Assembly (NCBI RefSeq): GCF_017114985.1
Contig: NZ_JABXKP010000096.1
Location: 69,342-133,341 of the forward strand
DNA length: 64,000 nucleotides
From: Nostoc sp. JL33
GTDB taxonomy: Bacteria > Cyanobacteriota > Cyanobacteriia > Cyanobacteriales > Nostocaceae
Direction of reading: 5' to 3'
Shown: positions 17,707 to 27,601 of the stretch, piece after piece
Position numbering within the stretch: position 1 is the stretch's first letter
Layout of the letters: every line of letters starts with the position of its first letter
Translations under genes and position numbers: made by a program
Notes under the pieces: generated by a model
The model's database searches: none
What the model saw: only the letters and a program-made list of their open reading frames with translations
Told to the model about the DNA's origin: nothing

Positions 17707-18510
17707 CTATTTATCTTCCTGCATACTTCTGACAATTTTTGTCACCAGGTTTCTGGGTACAAATCTGACGCTTTTTGCGAGTAGTTTATTGAGAAAACCA
17801 GGAATGACAATGGTTTGACCTTTCATTAAGGCGCGAAAACCAACTTCGGCTACTGTTTTTGCATCCATCATCTTCTTGCCTTTGAGCAACTTAGAGTCAG
17901 CCATTCCCGTTCTTTCATGAAAAGCAGATGCGGTTGAGCCTGGGCAAAGAACTGTCACAGTCACACCTGTATCTTGTAATTCATTAGCGATCGCTTCTGA
18001 AAAAGATAAGATATAAGCTTTAGTAGCAAAATAAACCGCCATCAAAGGCCCTGGTTGAAAGGCAGCAGCCGAGGCAACGTTTAAGATTTTTCCTTCACCT
18101 TGCTTTACCATGTGCTTCACGAATAGCTTAGTTAAATGGGTGAGACACACCAAATTTACCTGTAGCATTTCCAGTTCAGCAGCTAGGTCTGTTTCGTGAA
18201 ATAATCCATAGATACCAAATCCGGCATTGTTCACCAGCACATCAACCTTAATATCGGCGAGTTGCAACTCTGTGAAAATTTCTTCAGGAGCGGTTGATAT
18301 AGATAAATCCTTGACAATAGTTTTGACAAAATTTCCAAATTTTTCTTGGAATTTAGCTGCAATTTCTACAAGCTTTACCCCGTTTCTGTCTACTAAGACA
18401 AGATTGTAATCATGAGCAGCAAAAATACATGCTAATTCGTAGCCAATTCCACCTGCTGCCCCAGTAATGAGAGCAGTTTGTTTGCTCTGTCTTTTGTGTG
18501 TTGTGTTCAT
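17707..18510 (-). CDS. Short-chain dehydrogenase at the hetN position
   Basis: This 267-residue classical SDR has the cofactor motif TGAAGGIGYE (about 16-25), NNAG (about 94-97), catalytic Ser in VASAAAF and YFATK with the Tyr/Lys pair (about 160-164). Its location between hetI and hglB is that of hetN, the ketoreductase-like inhibitor of heterocyst patterning. However, where HetN carries ERGSGR just before IVNIAS, this protein reads KQGEGK before ILNVAS, so the inhibitory peptide is missing. Overall it looks closer to YqjQ/DltE-type SDRs. It may be a ketoreductase of the glycolipid pathway, a diverged HetN or a replacement, so I assign no symbol. Confidence 0.85.
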   Translation of the reverse strand: MNTTHKRQSKQTALITGAAGGIGYELACIFAAHDYNLVLVDRNGVKLVEIAAKFQEKFGNFVKTIVKDLSISTAPEEIFTELQLADIKVDVLVNNAGFGIYGLFHETDLAAELEMLQVNLVCLTHLTKLFVKHMVKQGEGKILNVASAAAFQPGPLMAVYFATKAYILSFSEAIANELQDTGVTVTVLCPGSTASAFHERTGMADSKLLKGKKMMDAKTVAEVGFRALMKGQTIVIPGFLNKLLAKSVRFVPRNLVTKIVRSMQEDK

Positions 18511-19127
18511 GTAAAAAGGTTAGTGAATTCAACTTGATGAAGCTGCATTGGATTTACAGTGGTTCTCGCTCTACAACAATTAAGTACGCGTAATATCTGA
18601 AACGACGAGAAATGTGTTGAGTTATTACCCTTTCAAATGCTTGTGTGGTGCTTCGGCGTAGCCCGCAGTAGGCATTGCCTTGAGCTTGTTAGATATAGCA
18701 GTACAAACATAAATTTAGGACTTATGCATCGTAAAAGTTGAGAATCCAGAAAATTTGGTTATGTCCAACTGCTAGCGATCGCTCTATGTACACGTATTTG
18801 ATTACTCACAATAGTGGGTAAAATCAAACTTTAATGCCCGACACTAACCATTCTATCCTCGATTGCTTCTGTCAAGGTGTAAGTTCTAAAAATTTACATT
18901 ATTGAGCATGAAAAAACAGGGCAATTATATTGCCGCTGGTGGTGTATGAGTTGTTAGCTGGCATCTTAAATGTTGGCTGTTCAGTAGTACTGAGTCCTAA
19001 AGAACATGGACTAAACAAAAGTTTTGTTTCGTAGTTTCGTAGGGTGTGTTACGGCTTCCGTAACCCACGGAAAGTATCCAGTAGGGTGCGTTACATTCCT
19101 AACGCACCCGACGCAAGTTATGAGTTC
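18511..19127. other. 617-bp intergenic region with dispersed repeats
   Basis: No open frame was recognised. It holds repeat fragments: CGGCGTAGCCCGCAGTAGGC (about 18655) and a GTAGGGTGTGTTACGG...GTAGGGTGCGTTAC pair at about 19038-19110. It includes the presumed promoter of the SDR gene. No remnant of a second hetN was recognised. Confidence 0.6.
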
Positions 19128-20657
19128 CTAAGCGATATTCAAGAAACCGCTTTGAATCAAGTAAGCGGTATAAGTCATAAACAATTGAGAGTCAATGGGG
19201 GGACAAACAATAGAACTGCCTGCTAGTGCAATCAGGGTATCTTGGCAGCTAATATGGGGTCTTTTAGCTTGTAAATACAAATCAGGAATAGTCAGTTGTT
19301 GATCAGACCAACGCTCCAGCAAAAAGGGTCGCAGAGTGTATAAAGGATTGTCCACAGAAGACACATTATTGATTAACTCTGCTTGCCATTCTTCATAGGG
19401 AATCATCTTAACTGAATAACCAAAAGAGCGTATCCACTCAACTAGCATTTTCAAGGCGGCGGGTTGGGGATGTTGTAAATTGAAGGCTTTGCCTATGGAT
19501 TCTTTTTGCCGTGATAGATAAACAACGGCTTTACTTACATAGTCTACAGGAGACATATCCAGCATATAATCTACATCAGGGAAACTTCCCATTTGTAGAC
19601 AGCCCTTGGTCATCAAATTGATAAAGTCATGTGTGTTACAAATCCCTGTTTTGCTATCACCTGAAATCAGTGGTGGTCTATAGATAGTTACAGGAAGTCC
19701 GCGATCGCGTGCAATTTTGACTAACTTTTCAGCTACCCATTTAGTTTGAGAGTAACCAAGGTAAATGCCTTCCCAATGATTGAATTCATCCTGTTCTTTG
19801 ACAACCTTGCCAGCATAAGCAGGTGATTCAAAAATAGCAACGCTAGAAACGTAATGTACAGGCTTGACTTTTATTTGACAAGCCAGCCTCAAAACTTCTT
19901 GAGTTCCTAAAACATTAGCTGCCTTCAGTGCTGAGTAGGGAAAAACATAATTCAACAAAGCACCACTATGATATATAGTATCAATATTGGCAGCTAATTG
20001 TTGAAACTGTTCAGAGCCAAGACCTAACAATGGCTGAGATAAATCGCCGACAATCGGAATAATTCTGGAGTTAAATTGTTCCTGCCAAATTGCATACTGT
20101 TGGAGATTCTTTTGGAGTTTGCTCTTGCCTTCTTCGGCATTAGCTGCACGCACTAAGCAATATATATCCGCATTAGTTTCCTGTAGTAATTCCCAGAGAA
20201 GAAAAGCTCCTAGAAAGCCAGTTCCTCCAGTTAAAAAGATGTTTTTGGGTTCACCTACAAGCACATTAGATGCACCACCAGGATGGATGGTGGGGTCAAG
20301 AACAGCCTCGGCACCTAAATTTAGAACCGAGGGAGCAGCGTTGGCATTAGAAGATGCCTGACGCACAACTTTTGTGTCTTGAACTGGTGAACCTTCTTGC
20401 ACTTCTTCAGCTAAACGCTGTGAAAGAGCTTCAATATTTGGGTAATGCCACAGAAGCAAAGGAGATGGTTGAAATCCTAGTAGTTTTTCTAATTTGCTCA
20501 CTAGAATCATTGCTTGGGCTGAATCCAAACCATAGTTTTCTAAATGCTCTTTGATGTCTATTTCATCAGTTGATACTTTTAGCAATTCAGCTAAGTTAGA
20601 TATCAAAAATACTTGAATATCTGCTGCGGTGAAAGACTGTTTTATAGTCATTTTCAA
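19128..20657 (-). CDS. hglB: HglB/HetM: ACP-thioester reductase
   Basis: This 509-residue protein has an N-terminal acyl-carrier domain (about 10-85, phosphopantetheine Ser46 in YGLDSAQAM) fused to a thioester-reductase domain (about 130-500). The latter has Rossmann motif LTGGTGFLGAF and catalytic Tyr/Lys in YSQTKWVAEK. It would receive the finished chain and release it reductively as a fatty aldehyde or alcohol, the aglycone of the heterocyst glycolipid. It overlaps the PfaD-like gene by 4 bp (ATGA), so the two are translationally coupled. Length and domain order match HglB/HetM of Anabaena. Confidence 0.92.
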   Translation of the reverse strand: MKMTIKQSFTAADIQVFLISNLAELLKVSTDEIDIKEHLENYGLDSAQAMILVSKLEKLLGFQPSPLLLWHYPNIEALSQRLAEEVQEGSPVQDTKVVRQASSNANAAPSVLNLGAEAVLDPTIHPGGASNVLVGEPKNIFLTGGTGFLGAFLLWELLQETNADIYCLVRAANAEEGKSKLQKNLQQYAIWQEQFNSRIIPIVGDLSQPLLGLGSEQFQQLAANIDTIYHSGALLNYVFPYSALKAANVLGTQEVLRLACQIKVKPVHYVSSVAIFESPAYAGKVVKEQDEFNHWEGIYLGYSQTKWVAEKLVKIARDRGLPVTIYRPPLISGDSKTGICNTHDFINLMTKGCLQMGSFPDVDYMLDMSPVDYVSKAVVYLSRQKESIGKAFNLQHPQPAALKMLVEWIRSFGYSVKMIPYEEWQAELINNVSSVDNPLYTLRPFLLERWSDQQLTIPDLYLQAKRPHISCQDTLIALAGSSIVCPPIDSQLFMTYTAYLIQSGFLNIA

Positions 20658-22327
20658 ATCTCCAACAATGTAGAACGAACAGGGTGATACTGACTGTAAT
20701 AATCCGAAGCTTGCAGCCCTTGAATTTTCAAATTTTGGACACGATACAAAAAGGCTGCACCAGTCATAATTTGATTAGCAACATCAACTACCCCACGATT
20801 ATTAGGCTCAGACAGGTAGGAACCCCGTACCCAGTCATTGAAACCGCCCATTGCCGGGCCACACCAAATTTGATAATCGACTTCTCTACCTTTTTCACCA
20901 GAACTAGACCACCGAGAAGATAATCCTAAATACCAGCGGAAAATCAACGCCATTTTCAGTTTAGGATTATTGACTGCTTTACCCAGTTTTTCAGGATTCT
21001 TTTGGGATAAATAAGCCGCAGTTCCTTCCCATACTTCCGCAATACTTTTGCGAAAAACTTGTTTTTCTAATTTCTCTCTTTCTGCCAAAGGAATCTCTTC
21101 AATTGAATCATAAGCGCGATAGAGTTCAAATAATTTCTGCGCTCGCATGGGGAACATCGTACCCCGTTTAAGAACTTGCAGTTTCACCCCCATTTCAAAC
21201 ATATCTGCTGCTGGGGCCATCATCATATCAGCCATTTCTGCTTGAGCTAATAATTTTTTGGTATGTTCACAAGCCCCAGATTCAACGCATGACTGATTAA
21301 TTGAACCGGTCATTATATAAGCAGCACCCATCATAAAGGCTGCTAATGCTGATTGTGGTGTACCAATTCCCCCTGCTACTCCGATTCTAATCGGTGTTTG
21401 GTAATGATATTGTGCTTGAATTTCATCCCGCAAGGCAATAATAGAAGGCAACAAACAAACCAAGGGACGGTTATCTGTATGACCACCAGAATCAGCTTCG
21501 ACGGTAATATCATCAGCCATCGGAACTTTGGCTGCAAGAGTTGCTTGTAACTCGGTAATTAATCCTTGTTCCAGAAGTTCTTTGAGAATTCTGGCTGGTG
21601 CTGGTTGCAGAAATTTAGTGGCTACTTCTCGGCGAGAAATTTTGGCAATGACTTTATTTTTGATCTCAATTTGATTGGCGTTATTCAACCCCAATCCAGC
21701 AACACGGTAATAAACAATGTTGGGGGTCAAGTCGAGAAATGCAGATGCTTCTACTGTTCTGACTTGATATTTAAGGTATAAATCCACAGCCCGGCGTTCA
21801 ATTGCAGGTTCGTTAGGACTGTGAATTAAATTAAATGCATAAGGCCCTTGAGGTAAAGCTTCTTGAATACGATTTATGGCTGTTTCCAAACGGTCTGGAG
21901 TTAAACCACCTGCACCAAAGGAACTCAAAATTTGCTCTTTTCCGAGTGCAATGACCATTTCTTCGGAAGCGATTCCGCCAGCCATTGCGCCAGTAACGTA
22001 GGCATATTTCACTCCATGAGAGGAGAGAAAATTCGGATCTCCAAACTGTTGAATACGGATTGGTGCTGCAAATGTTAACAGTTCTACTTGTGCTGTTGTG
22101 CCATTATCACCAGGGGACAAATACCCCTCATTAGTGACACCGATTTTTCCGGCAACTTTCACGATGTAGCAGGGTTTATCTAATACCATCAATTTATTTT
22201 TGATGGTTTGTTGCTCAAAAGATACAGTTTCTAAAGAACCTTTCCAAACTTGGTTTTTGTTATAAGACCAAGCAGAGAAATTAAGACCATTATCGTGTTT
22301 ACTTAGTACCGTATCTACGGTTGTCAC
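20654..22327 (-). CDS. PfaD-family FMN enoyl reductase of the glycolipid synthase
   Basis: This 557-residue protein resembles PfaD, the trans-acting FMN-dependent enoyl reductase of polyunsaturated fatty-acid synthases and a relative of nitronate monooxygenases. Typical segments are GVKYAYVTGAMAGGIAS (about 105-121), EADSGGHTDNRPL (about 278-290), the phosphate-binding VAGGIGTPQSALAAFMMGA (about 318-336) and QMGSINQ-like TGSINQSCVESG. It would saturate the double bond after each dehydration so that a long saturated chain is made. It starts with GTG (GAGGG about 12 bases upstream) and is coupled to hglB. This is probably the gene called hglA in the Anabaena cluster, but I am not certain of that symbol. 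Confidence 0.88.
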   Translation of the reverse strand: MTTVDTVLSKHDNGLNFSAWSYNKNQVWKGSLETVSFEQQTIKNKLMVLDKPCYIVKVAGKIGVTNEGYLSPGDNGTTAQVELLTFAAPIRIQQFGDPNFLSSHGVKYAYVTGAMAGGIASEEMVIALGKEQILSSFGAGGLTPDRLETAINRIQEALPQGPYAFNLIHSPNEPAIERRAVDLYLKYQVRTVEASAFLDLTPNIVYYRVAGLGLNNANQIEIKNKVIAKISRREVATKFLQPAPARILKELLEQGLITELQATLAAKVPMADDITVEADSGGHTDNRPLVCLLPSIIALRDEIQAQYHYQTPIRIGVAGGIGTPQSALAAFMMGAAYIMTGSINQSCVESGACEHTKKLLAQAEMADMMMAPAADMFEMGVKLQVLKRGTMFPMRAQKLFELYRAYDSIEEIPLAEREKLEKQVFRKSIAEVWEGTAAYLSQKNPEKLGKAVNNPKLKMALIFRWYLGLSSRWSSSGEKGREVDYQIWCGPAMGGFNDWVRGSYLSEPNNRGVVDVANQIMTGAAFLYRVQNLKIQGLQASDYYSQYHPVRSTLLEI

Positions 22328-22651
22328 GGCAGTTATCCCTCGGATTACTAAAGAAGGGGAGTGGGGAGTGGGGAAGAAATATTTTCTTTTTACCGATTAA
22401 CCTTTTCCCTTCCCCAAGGACATTGATGGTTGAAGTATGTAGACTCCTTACTTTTCACAGCATCTAGAAAACCTCACTTCCATTCCTCTGGCCTTCTAGC
22501 TAGGGGAGAGGCTTTGAATTTTCCCCATTCCCTCTCTTCTCTACGAGAGGCTGCGCCAACGAGACGCTGCGCGAATGTAGGGAAGGGGCTAGGGGGTTAG
22601 GTTTTTTATTGGTTTTTCCAAATGACATGAAAAGTTAGATGTAGACTATTA
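22328..22651. repeat. Repeat-rich gap inside the hgl cluster
   Basis: This 324-bp gap carries G-rich simple sequence (about 22350-22375) and a GAGACGCTGCGCGAA-type dispersed repeat (about 22560). It separates the PfaD-like gene from the KS-CLF-AT gene and may hold a promoter; none was identified. Confidence 0.55.
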
Positions 22652-25600
22652 TCAGGATTCGTCGTTAAGCAAGTTTTGGGCGCAAGTTAGTTGCAATTGA
22701 ATGATTTCGCTCATTTGCTGACTATAATCTTGTCTAGCTTGTAAAAAAGCTGTGTGCGCTTTAGTTATCTTTGAATTATTCACATTGAGCTTTTGATACT
22801 GAGTCTTATTTAAATCGAACATGCTGATGATGCTACTAATTTTTTGAGTGATGACAGGCGGGGAAGAAAGAGGAATTGGCTGTCTAATTGCGCTTGACTC
22901 AGAAGATTGTAATTGTTCTTTCGTTTCAAAACCGTTATCAATGATATTTTTCGGTTTTACTTCTTCTGGCTGAGGCAAAATGTTAGGGGAGTAATTTTCT
23001 TCTGGGATTATCTGGTTGGAAGTGTTAAGAGAATCTGTGATTTCAGATTGTTGGAGATTAGGTATGTTTAGAGGCTGTTTTTTGAAGCGATCGCTTCTAA
23101 GATCCCCAGCAAAATCTTCAACAAGCTTACGATTTTCGTCACTCAAAATTGTAGCCGCAATTGATTTTCCTCCCAAGGTAACTGTTCTCAATGTTGCTTT
23201 ATTTTGATTAGCGGTTTCTTGGGCTTTGCTGTACAGTGGTGATAAATCCACGTTCACTTGATGACTGAGTAGTTTTGCTAATGCTTTGACCATCGAAGCA
23301 TGATCATCCATTCCTCTACGATTCAAAGAGACTGTGATGTGTTCTTTGTTGCCGAGAATTTTATCAATCCATCGTGAACAAACGCTACCTGCGCCTGCTT
23401 CTAAAAATATTCGCACACCATCACCGTAGACACGATTAACTAATTGCGGAAAATCAAGCTCTTGGCACAATCCTTTAGCAATGTTATGCGCGATCGCTTC
23501 ACTTTCAAGTGCAATTGGTTGATAATCGGCGGCTGAATAAAAAACAATACCGGGAAGATTTTGGGATGGTAAAGTGTTTACCTTCTTGATTTCCTCGTAC
23601 TGCGATCGCATCGTCTCACAATGTATCACATGGTCGAAGGGAGCCGGGAAAGCGTTGCAAGCTAAAGTTGTAATCACTCGCTTACAGGCGGCATCTTCAC
23701 CAGCAATTAATACTTCTTCTGGTGTATTGATTTGAGTTAAGTAAACACGATTCTCATGTTTCAGGCATTCTCTAACTTGAGATGGTGTAGCCATGAGAAC
23801 ATAGGTGTTCCAAAAATTGTTGTTTGGTGAATCTGTTAATCCCCAATATTCACGCACAGCATTTTTCGGCCCAGATAACTTATCGCCAAATAAAGGTGAT
23901 GAGTTTAAGGTGTTACTTCCGCCCTCAAAATCACTCCAAACTCCTTGGGCAACCATCATACTAGTTTCACCCAAGCTATACCCAAAAACGGATTGTGGCT
24001 TGACTTGAAAATCATCTCGAAAAATTGCTGTCATGTATCTAGCAAAGGCAATTTCACTTTCAAACATTGCCAGTGAATCATCTAACAATTGCTTTTCGAG
24101 TGTTTCTAGTTGCCTAGTTGTCAATTTAGGTAAACTTCTGGGATAAACTAGCTTTTCAACATCGGCAGCCCGGTTGTAGAGATTGTTACTTTTTAAGTCC
24201 TCAAAAACTTTCGGAAATAAACGAAAGACACTGCGACCAATGCCAATATAAGAATTGACTGCTGCGGGATAAACATAAGCAACTGCTCCAGTTTTACCCA
24301 ATGGTTTCGCTGTGAAATAACTACCTAGTGGTGTTTGCCAATCTGTGCCGTTTTCAAAAGCATTATTTACACCTTTACGGGCAGATTCAATTTCTTTGAG
24401 TAAATCTTTTGTGTTACGTCCTGTGATTGATAAGACGTATTTTGTCTCAGATTGCTGTTCAAAATTAGCGAATGTTTCGCTGGCGGTAGCTGATAAAGAA
24501 GAACTAGCTTCAATGGATTTTTGAAGATGGTTTAGGATATCGGGTATAGTGGAGCGATCGCTAACTGCTATAGGGAACAGATGAAAAGGCATTTGTTGCA
24601 AATATCTGTTATCACGCTCCTCTTGGCTGGGTTCCTCCGATAAGATTAAATGGGCGTAACTGCCATCTATACCCATGCTATTAATTGCTGCTACTCTGCG
24701 TGTGCCGCCTTTATCGACAAACCAAGGTCTTGATTCCATTGCCACATAGAAGGGGCTACCTGACCATACTTGCGGTGTTTTGACACCAGACCATTTGGGT
24801 GTGGCGGGAATATACCTGTAATAAAGACAGAGAGCGGTTTTGATTAGGCTAGCGATTCCCGATGCTGTATAGGTGTGGCCGATATTGGCTTTGACGCTGC
24901 CCAACGCACAGTGCAGACCATTGCCCACTTTTGGATAAGCTTGCAGTAAACCTGTGATTTCGGCTTCATCCTCCTGGGGAACGCCACTACCAAAGACTTC
25001 TACATAGTTAACATCTGTGGGTTGAATATCTGCCATTTGGAAAGCTTGGTTGCAGACATTGCTGATAGCTGAAGCATCAGGTTTTACCAGAGCCTTACTG
25101 TCAGTAGAATTACCTTGTGCAAAACTCATGGCATCAATAACTGCATAGATGCGTTCGTTATCTTCCTTAGCAGCTTCGTAGCGCTTGAGGACAACAGCAC
25201 CAGCACCTTCGCCAACCATCCAGCCGTTAGCTTGTTGGTCATAACCCAACGTATTGACACCCGTATTAATTGGTGCAAATTGGCTGCGGAACAAGACATT
25301 TTCCACACCACCTGCCAAATCTACCGCACCCACAACGACTGCATCAACTTCACCCGTAGCGAGTAGCATTTGTGCAACTTCCAACGCTTTGAGGGCAGAA
25401 TTTTCGCCAGAGGTGATGGTGAATGCAGGGCCAGTGAAATTCCACAAAGCTGAAATTCGACTCGCCATGATGTTGGCGATGTGACTCACATATTCGCCAA
25501 TTTCTACAGGTTGGTGAATGCTATCTTTGACAATGGTTTCCAGTTGCGCTAACTGTTCAGCAGGTAAAGAAATTCCTTGATTTAGTAAGCCGTCCTTAAC

Positions 25601-27436
25601 TTGCCAAGATAAATTCCATCTTTGTTGTAGCTGATGTACGGAAAACTCTGTCTCAGCAGCGATAATAACTGCGACATTACCGCCCTCCTGTAGTTTCGCA
25701 TCTTTCACGGCGCGATCGCTAACTTTCAGCAGCAATAATTGTTGTGGGTTTAACTTTTCGATTTCATTCGGTGGGATTTTGCACGATAAAGTATCGATTT
25801 CAAAATCTTTGATATATGCCCCAACTGGTGCTTTACCATCTGCCAAACCGTACTCTTTCAGGACATTTTCTTGATTTTCTATCCCATGCCATCTTTGAGG
25901 GGGTAGGGAAATAAAATGCTGGGTTCCATCATAAATACTGCGTTCAAAAGCATCTAAACCGTTGCAGTTACCAAAAAAAGCATCCATGCCGACAATGGCA
26001 ATTTTTACAGGTGGAACAGGTGGAGTTGATTCAACTGGTTGTGTTGTAGTTCCTTGTTCTAAAATCAGATGAGAATTAGTGCCGCCAAAACCAAAAGCGC
26101 TAATAGCCGCCCGTTTAATTGGTGCGTTATTATTCGGCCATGCCGTAGCTTTTGTAACAATTTTTTCGGCGAAAATTGTACTTTTTTCTGAAGTTAAAGG
26201 TTCCGAAACATTGATGGTTGCTGGAATTACAGCATGCGACATACTCAAAATTACCTTTGTCAAGCCAACCATGCCAGCAGCAGTTAGCAAGTGACCTGTA
26301 TTTGCCTTGGCAGAACCCACCAGAGGGGCAGCTTGCTTTTTACCAAAGAAGGTTTCTATAGAATTGAATTCGGTTGTATCTCCTAGTAATGTGCCAGTAG
26401 CGTGACACTCTAAATAATCGATGCTTTTTGGACTAATTTTCGCCTCATTATAAGCTCGTTCAAAAGCTAAGATTTGTCCTTTAGAATTAGGGCTGAGTAG
26501 GTGCTTACCTTTGCCATCATTTGAGAGTCCGTTACCGCAGATAGTGGCGAGAATATTATCACCATCTCTAACGGCATCAGAATATCTTTTCAGCATCACC
26601 ATCCCAACACCATCGGCGGGAATTAGCCCTCTAGAGGACTTATCAAAGGGACGACTGATGCCGTTTTCTGGATATCCTTGAACACCGGAAAATAACATCC
26701 GCACGAAGAGGGAATCTGCACAACTTATAGCTCCAGCTAACATGACATCAGCTTTATGCGACCATAAGTAATGAGATGCTAGTTTGATAGCATAAAATGA
26801 TGACGAACAAGCAGCATCCAGACATAAATTAATCTGGGATAGAGATAGAGCTTGAGCAATGATAGATGCTGGTAAACCAGATATCAGGGCATTGTACAAA
26901 GATGCTTTTGTTGCAGTTGGGAGAGTAGCTAAATCAAAGTCTTCATACTCCAAAAGTTCTCTGACAGCAGGGGTAATAGCTTGCTGGTAAATTGGAGAGA
27001 ATAATTGATTAGATAATTTAGTCGGAAGCGAAAGATTACCTAAAATTACACCACATTTTGAGAGAACAGTTTGATTACCCCAATAACCACTATGCACAAT
27101 TGCTTGTTTAGCAGCATACAACGACCATTTAAAGGTATTATCTAAACCAGCAACAAATTCTGATGGTAGATTGTATTCACCAGGGTCAAACTGAAAGTTA
27201 CGGATGTATCCGCCTTTGAGAGAATAGGTTTTATCTAGTGTACCTTTAACTGGATTGTGAAAGATTGTCGGATCTACTCCGATTTCTGCGACTGTTGCAG
27301 AGGATGTGGAATCTTTTTGATTAACGATATTCTGCCAGTATTCTTCAGGATTTTTCGCATCGGGGAATAGGCATGATAATCCGATAATGGCTATTTTTTC
27401 CACTGCTGATATGCTCCGAGTTTGGGTATTAGGCAA
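22652..27436 (-). CDS. hglC: Glycolipid synthase: KS-CLF-AT protein (HglD+HglC-like)
   Basis: This 1594-residue protein has three domains. The first is a full ketosynthase (about 14-460; Cys210 in LDAACSSS, His345 in HATGTLLGD, His382 in NTGHL). The second is a ketosynthase-like chain-length-factor domain (about 477-930) in which the Cys position is Gly677 (TITSGENS). The third is an acyltransferase-like domain (about 1045-1370; Ser1154 in GYSLGE, with Tyr in place of the usual His). The last 200 residues look disordered. The order resembles PfaC/PfaB of PUFA synthases. As I recall, Anabaena has two separate genes, hglD (KS) and hglC (KS/CLF-AT), so this may be both in one frame. The start is TTG at 27436, or GTG at 27403 with GGAG about 10 bases upstream. 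Confidence 0.87.
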   Translation of the reverse strand: MPNTQTRSISAVEKIAIIGLSCLFPDAKNPEEYWQNIVNQKDSTSSATVAEIGVDPTIFHNPVKGTLDKTYSLKGGYIRNFQFDPGEYNLPSEFVAGLDNTFKWSLYAAKQAIVHSGYWGNQTVLSKCGVILGNLSLPTKLSNQLFSPIYQQAITPAVRELLEYEDFDLATLPTATKASLYNALISGLPASIIAQALSLSQINLCLDAACSSSFYAIKLASHYLWSHKADVMLAGAISCADSLFVRMLFSGVQGYPENGISRPFDKSSRGLIPADGVGMVMLKRYSDAVRDGDNILATICGNGLSNDGKGKHLLSPNSKGQILAFERAYNEAKISPKSIDYLECHATGTLLGDTTEFNSIETFFGKKQAAPLVGSAKANTGHLLTAAGMVGLTKVILSMSHAVIPATINVSEPLTSEKSTIFAEKIVTKATAWPNNNAPIKRAAISAFGFGGTNSHLILEQGTTTQPVESTPPVPPVKIAIVGMDAFFGNCNGLDAFERSIYDGTQHFISLPPQRWHGIENQENVLKEYGLADGKAPVGAYIKDFEIDTLSCKIPPNEIEKLNPQQLLLLKVSDRAVKDAKLQEGGNVAVIIAAETEFSVHQLQQRWNLSWQVKDGLLNQGISLPAEQLAQLETIVKDSIHQPVEIGEYVSHIANIMASRISALWNFTGPAFTITSGENSALKALEVAQMLLATGEVDAVVVGAVDLAGGVENVLFRSQFAPINTGVNTLGYDQQANGWMVGEGAGAVVLKRYEAAKEDNERIYAVIDAMSFAQGNSTDSKALVKPDASAISNVCNQAFQMADIQPTDVNYVEVFGSGVPQEDEAEITGLLQAYPKVGNGLHCALGSVKANIGHTYTASGIASLIKTALCLYYRYIPATPKWSGVKTPQVWSGSPFYVAMESRPWFVDKGGTRRVAAINSMGIDGSYAHLILSEEPSQEERDNRYLQQMPFHLFPIAVSDRSTIPDILNHLQKSIEASSSLSATASETFANFEQQSETKYVLSITGRNTKDLLKEIESARKGVNNAFENGTDWQTPLGSYFTAKPLGKTGAVAYVYPAAVNSYIGIGRSVFRLFPKVFEDLKSNNLYNRAADVEKLVYPRSLPKLTTRQLETLEKQLLDDSLAMFESEIAFARYMTAIFRDDFQVKPQSVFGYSLGETSMMVAQGVWSDFEGGSNTLNSSPLFGDKLSGPKNAVREYWGLTDSPNNNFWNTYVLMATPSQVRECLKHENRVYLTQINTPEEVLIAGEDAACKRVITTLACNAFPAPFDHVIHCETMRSQYEEIKKVNTLPSQNLPGIVFYSAADYQPIALESEAIAHNIAKGLCQELDFPQLVNRVYGDGVRIFLEAGAGSVCSRWIDKILGNKEHITVSLNRRGMDDHASMVKALAKLLSHQVNVDLSPLYSKAQETANQNKATLRTVTLGGKSIAATILSDENRKLVEDFAGDLRSDRFKKQPLNIPNLQQSEITDSLNTSNQIIPEENYSPNILPQPEEVKPKNIIDNGFETKEQLQSSESSAIRQPIPLSSPPVITQKISSIISMFDLNKTQYQKLNVNNSKITKAHTAFLQARQDYSQQMSEIIQLQLTCAQNLLNDES

Positions 27437-27520
27437 GAGATAATTTAAAAGGCAGGATTTACGCTGTTCCCCAAACTTTGAAGATGCAAGTTATAGCAAT
27501 CGTAAGATTACTACTAGTTT

Positions 27521-27583
27521 TGTTTGTAGTAAGCACTTTAGTGCTTATCTTATAAAAGAAGGACTTAAGTCCTTACTACGAAC
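27521..27583. repeat. Palindromic GTAGTAAG repeat
   Basis: This is an imperfect hairpin: GTTTGTAGTAAG at the left and CTTACTACGAAC at the right, with inner palindromes CACTTTAGTG and GGACTTAAGTCC. It is a dispersed-repeat type, placed between the KS-CLF-AT gene and the KR-DH gene. Confidence 0.7.
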
Positions 27584-27601
27584 TTTCAACTTGATAGACT
27601 A

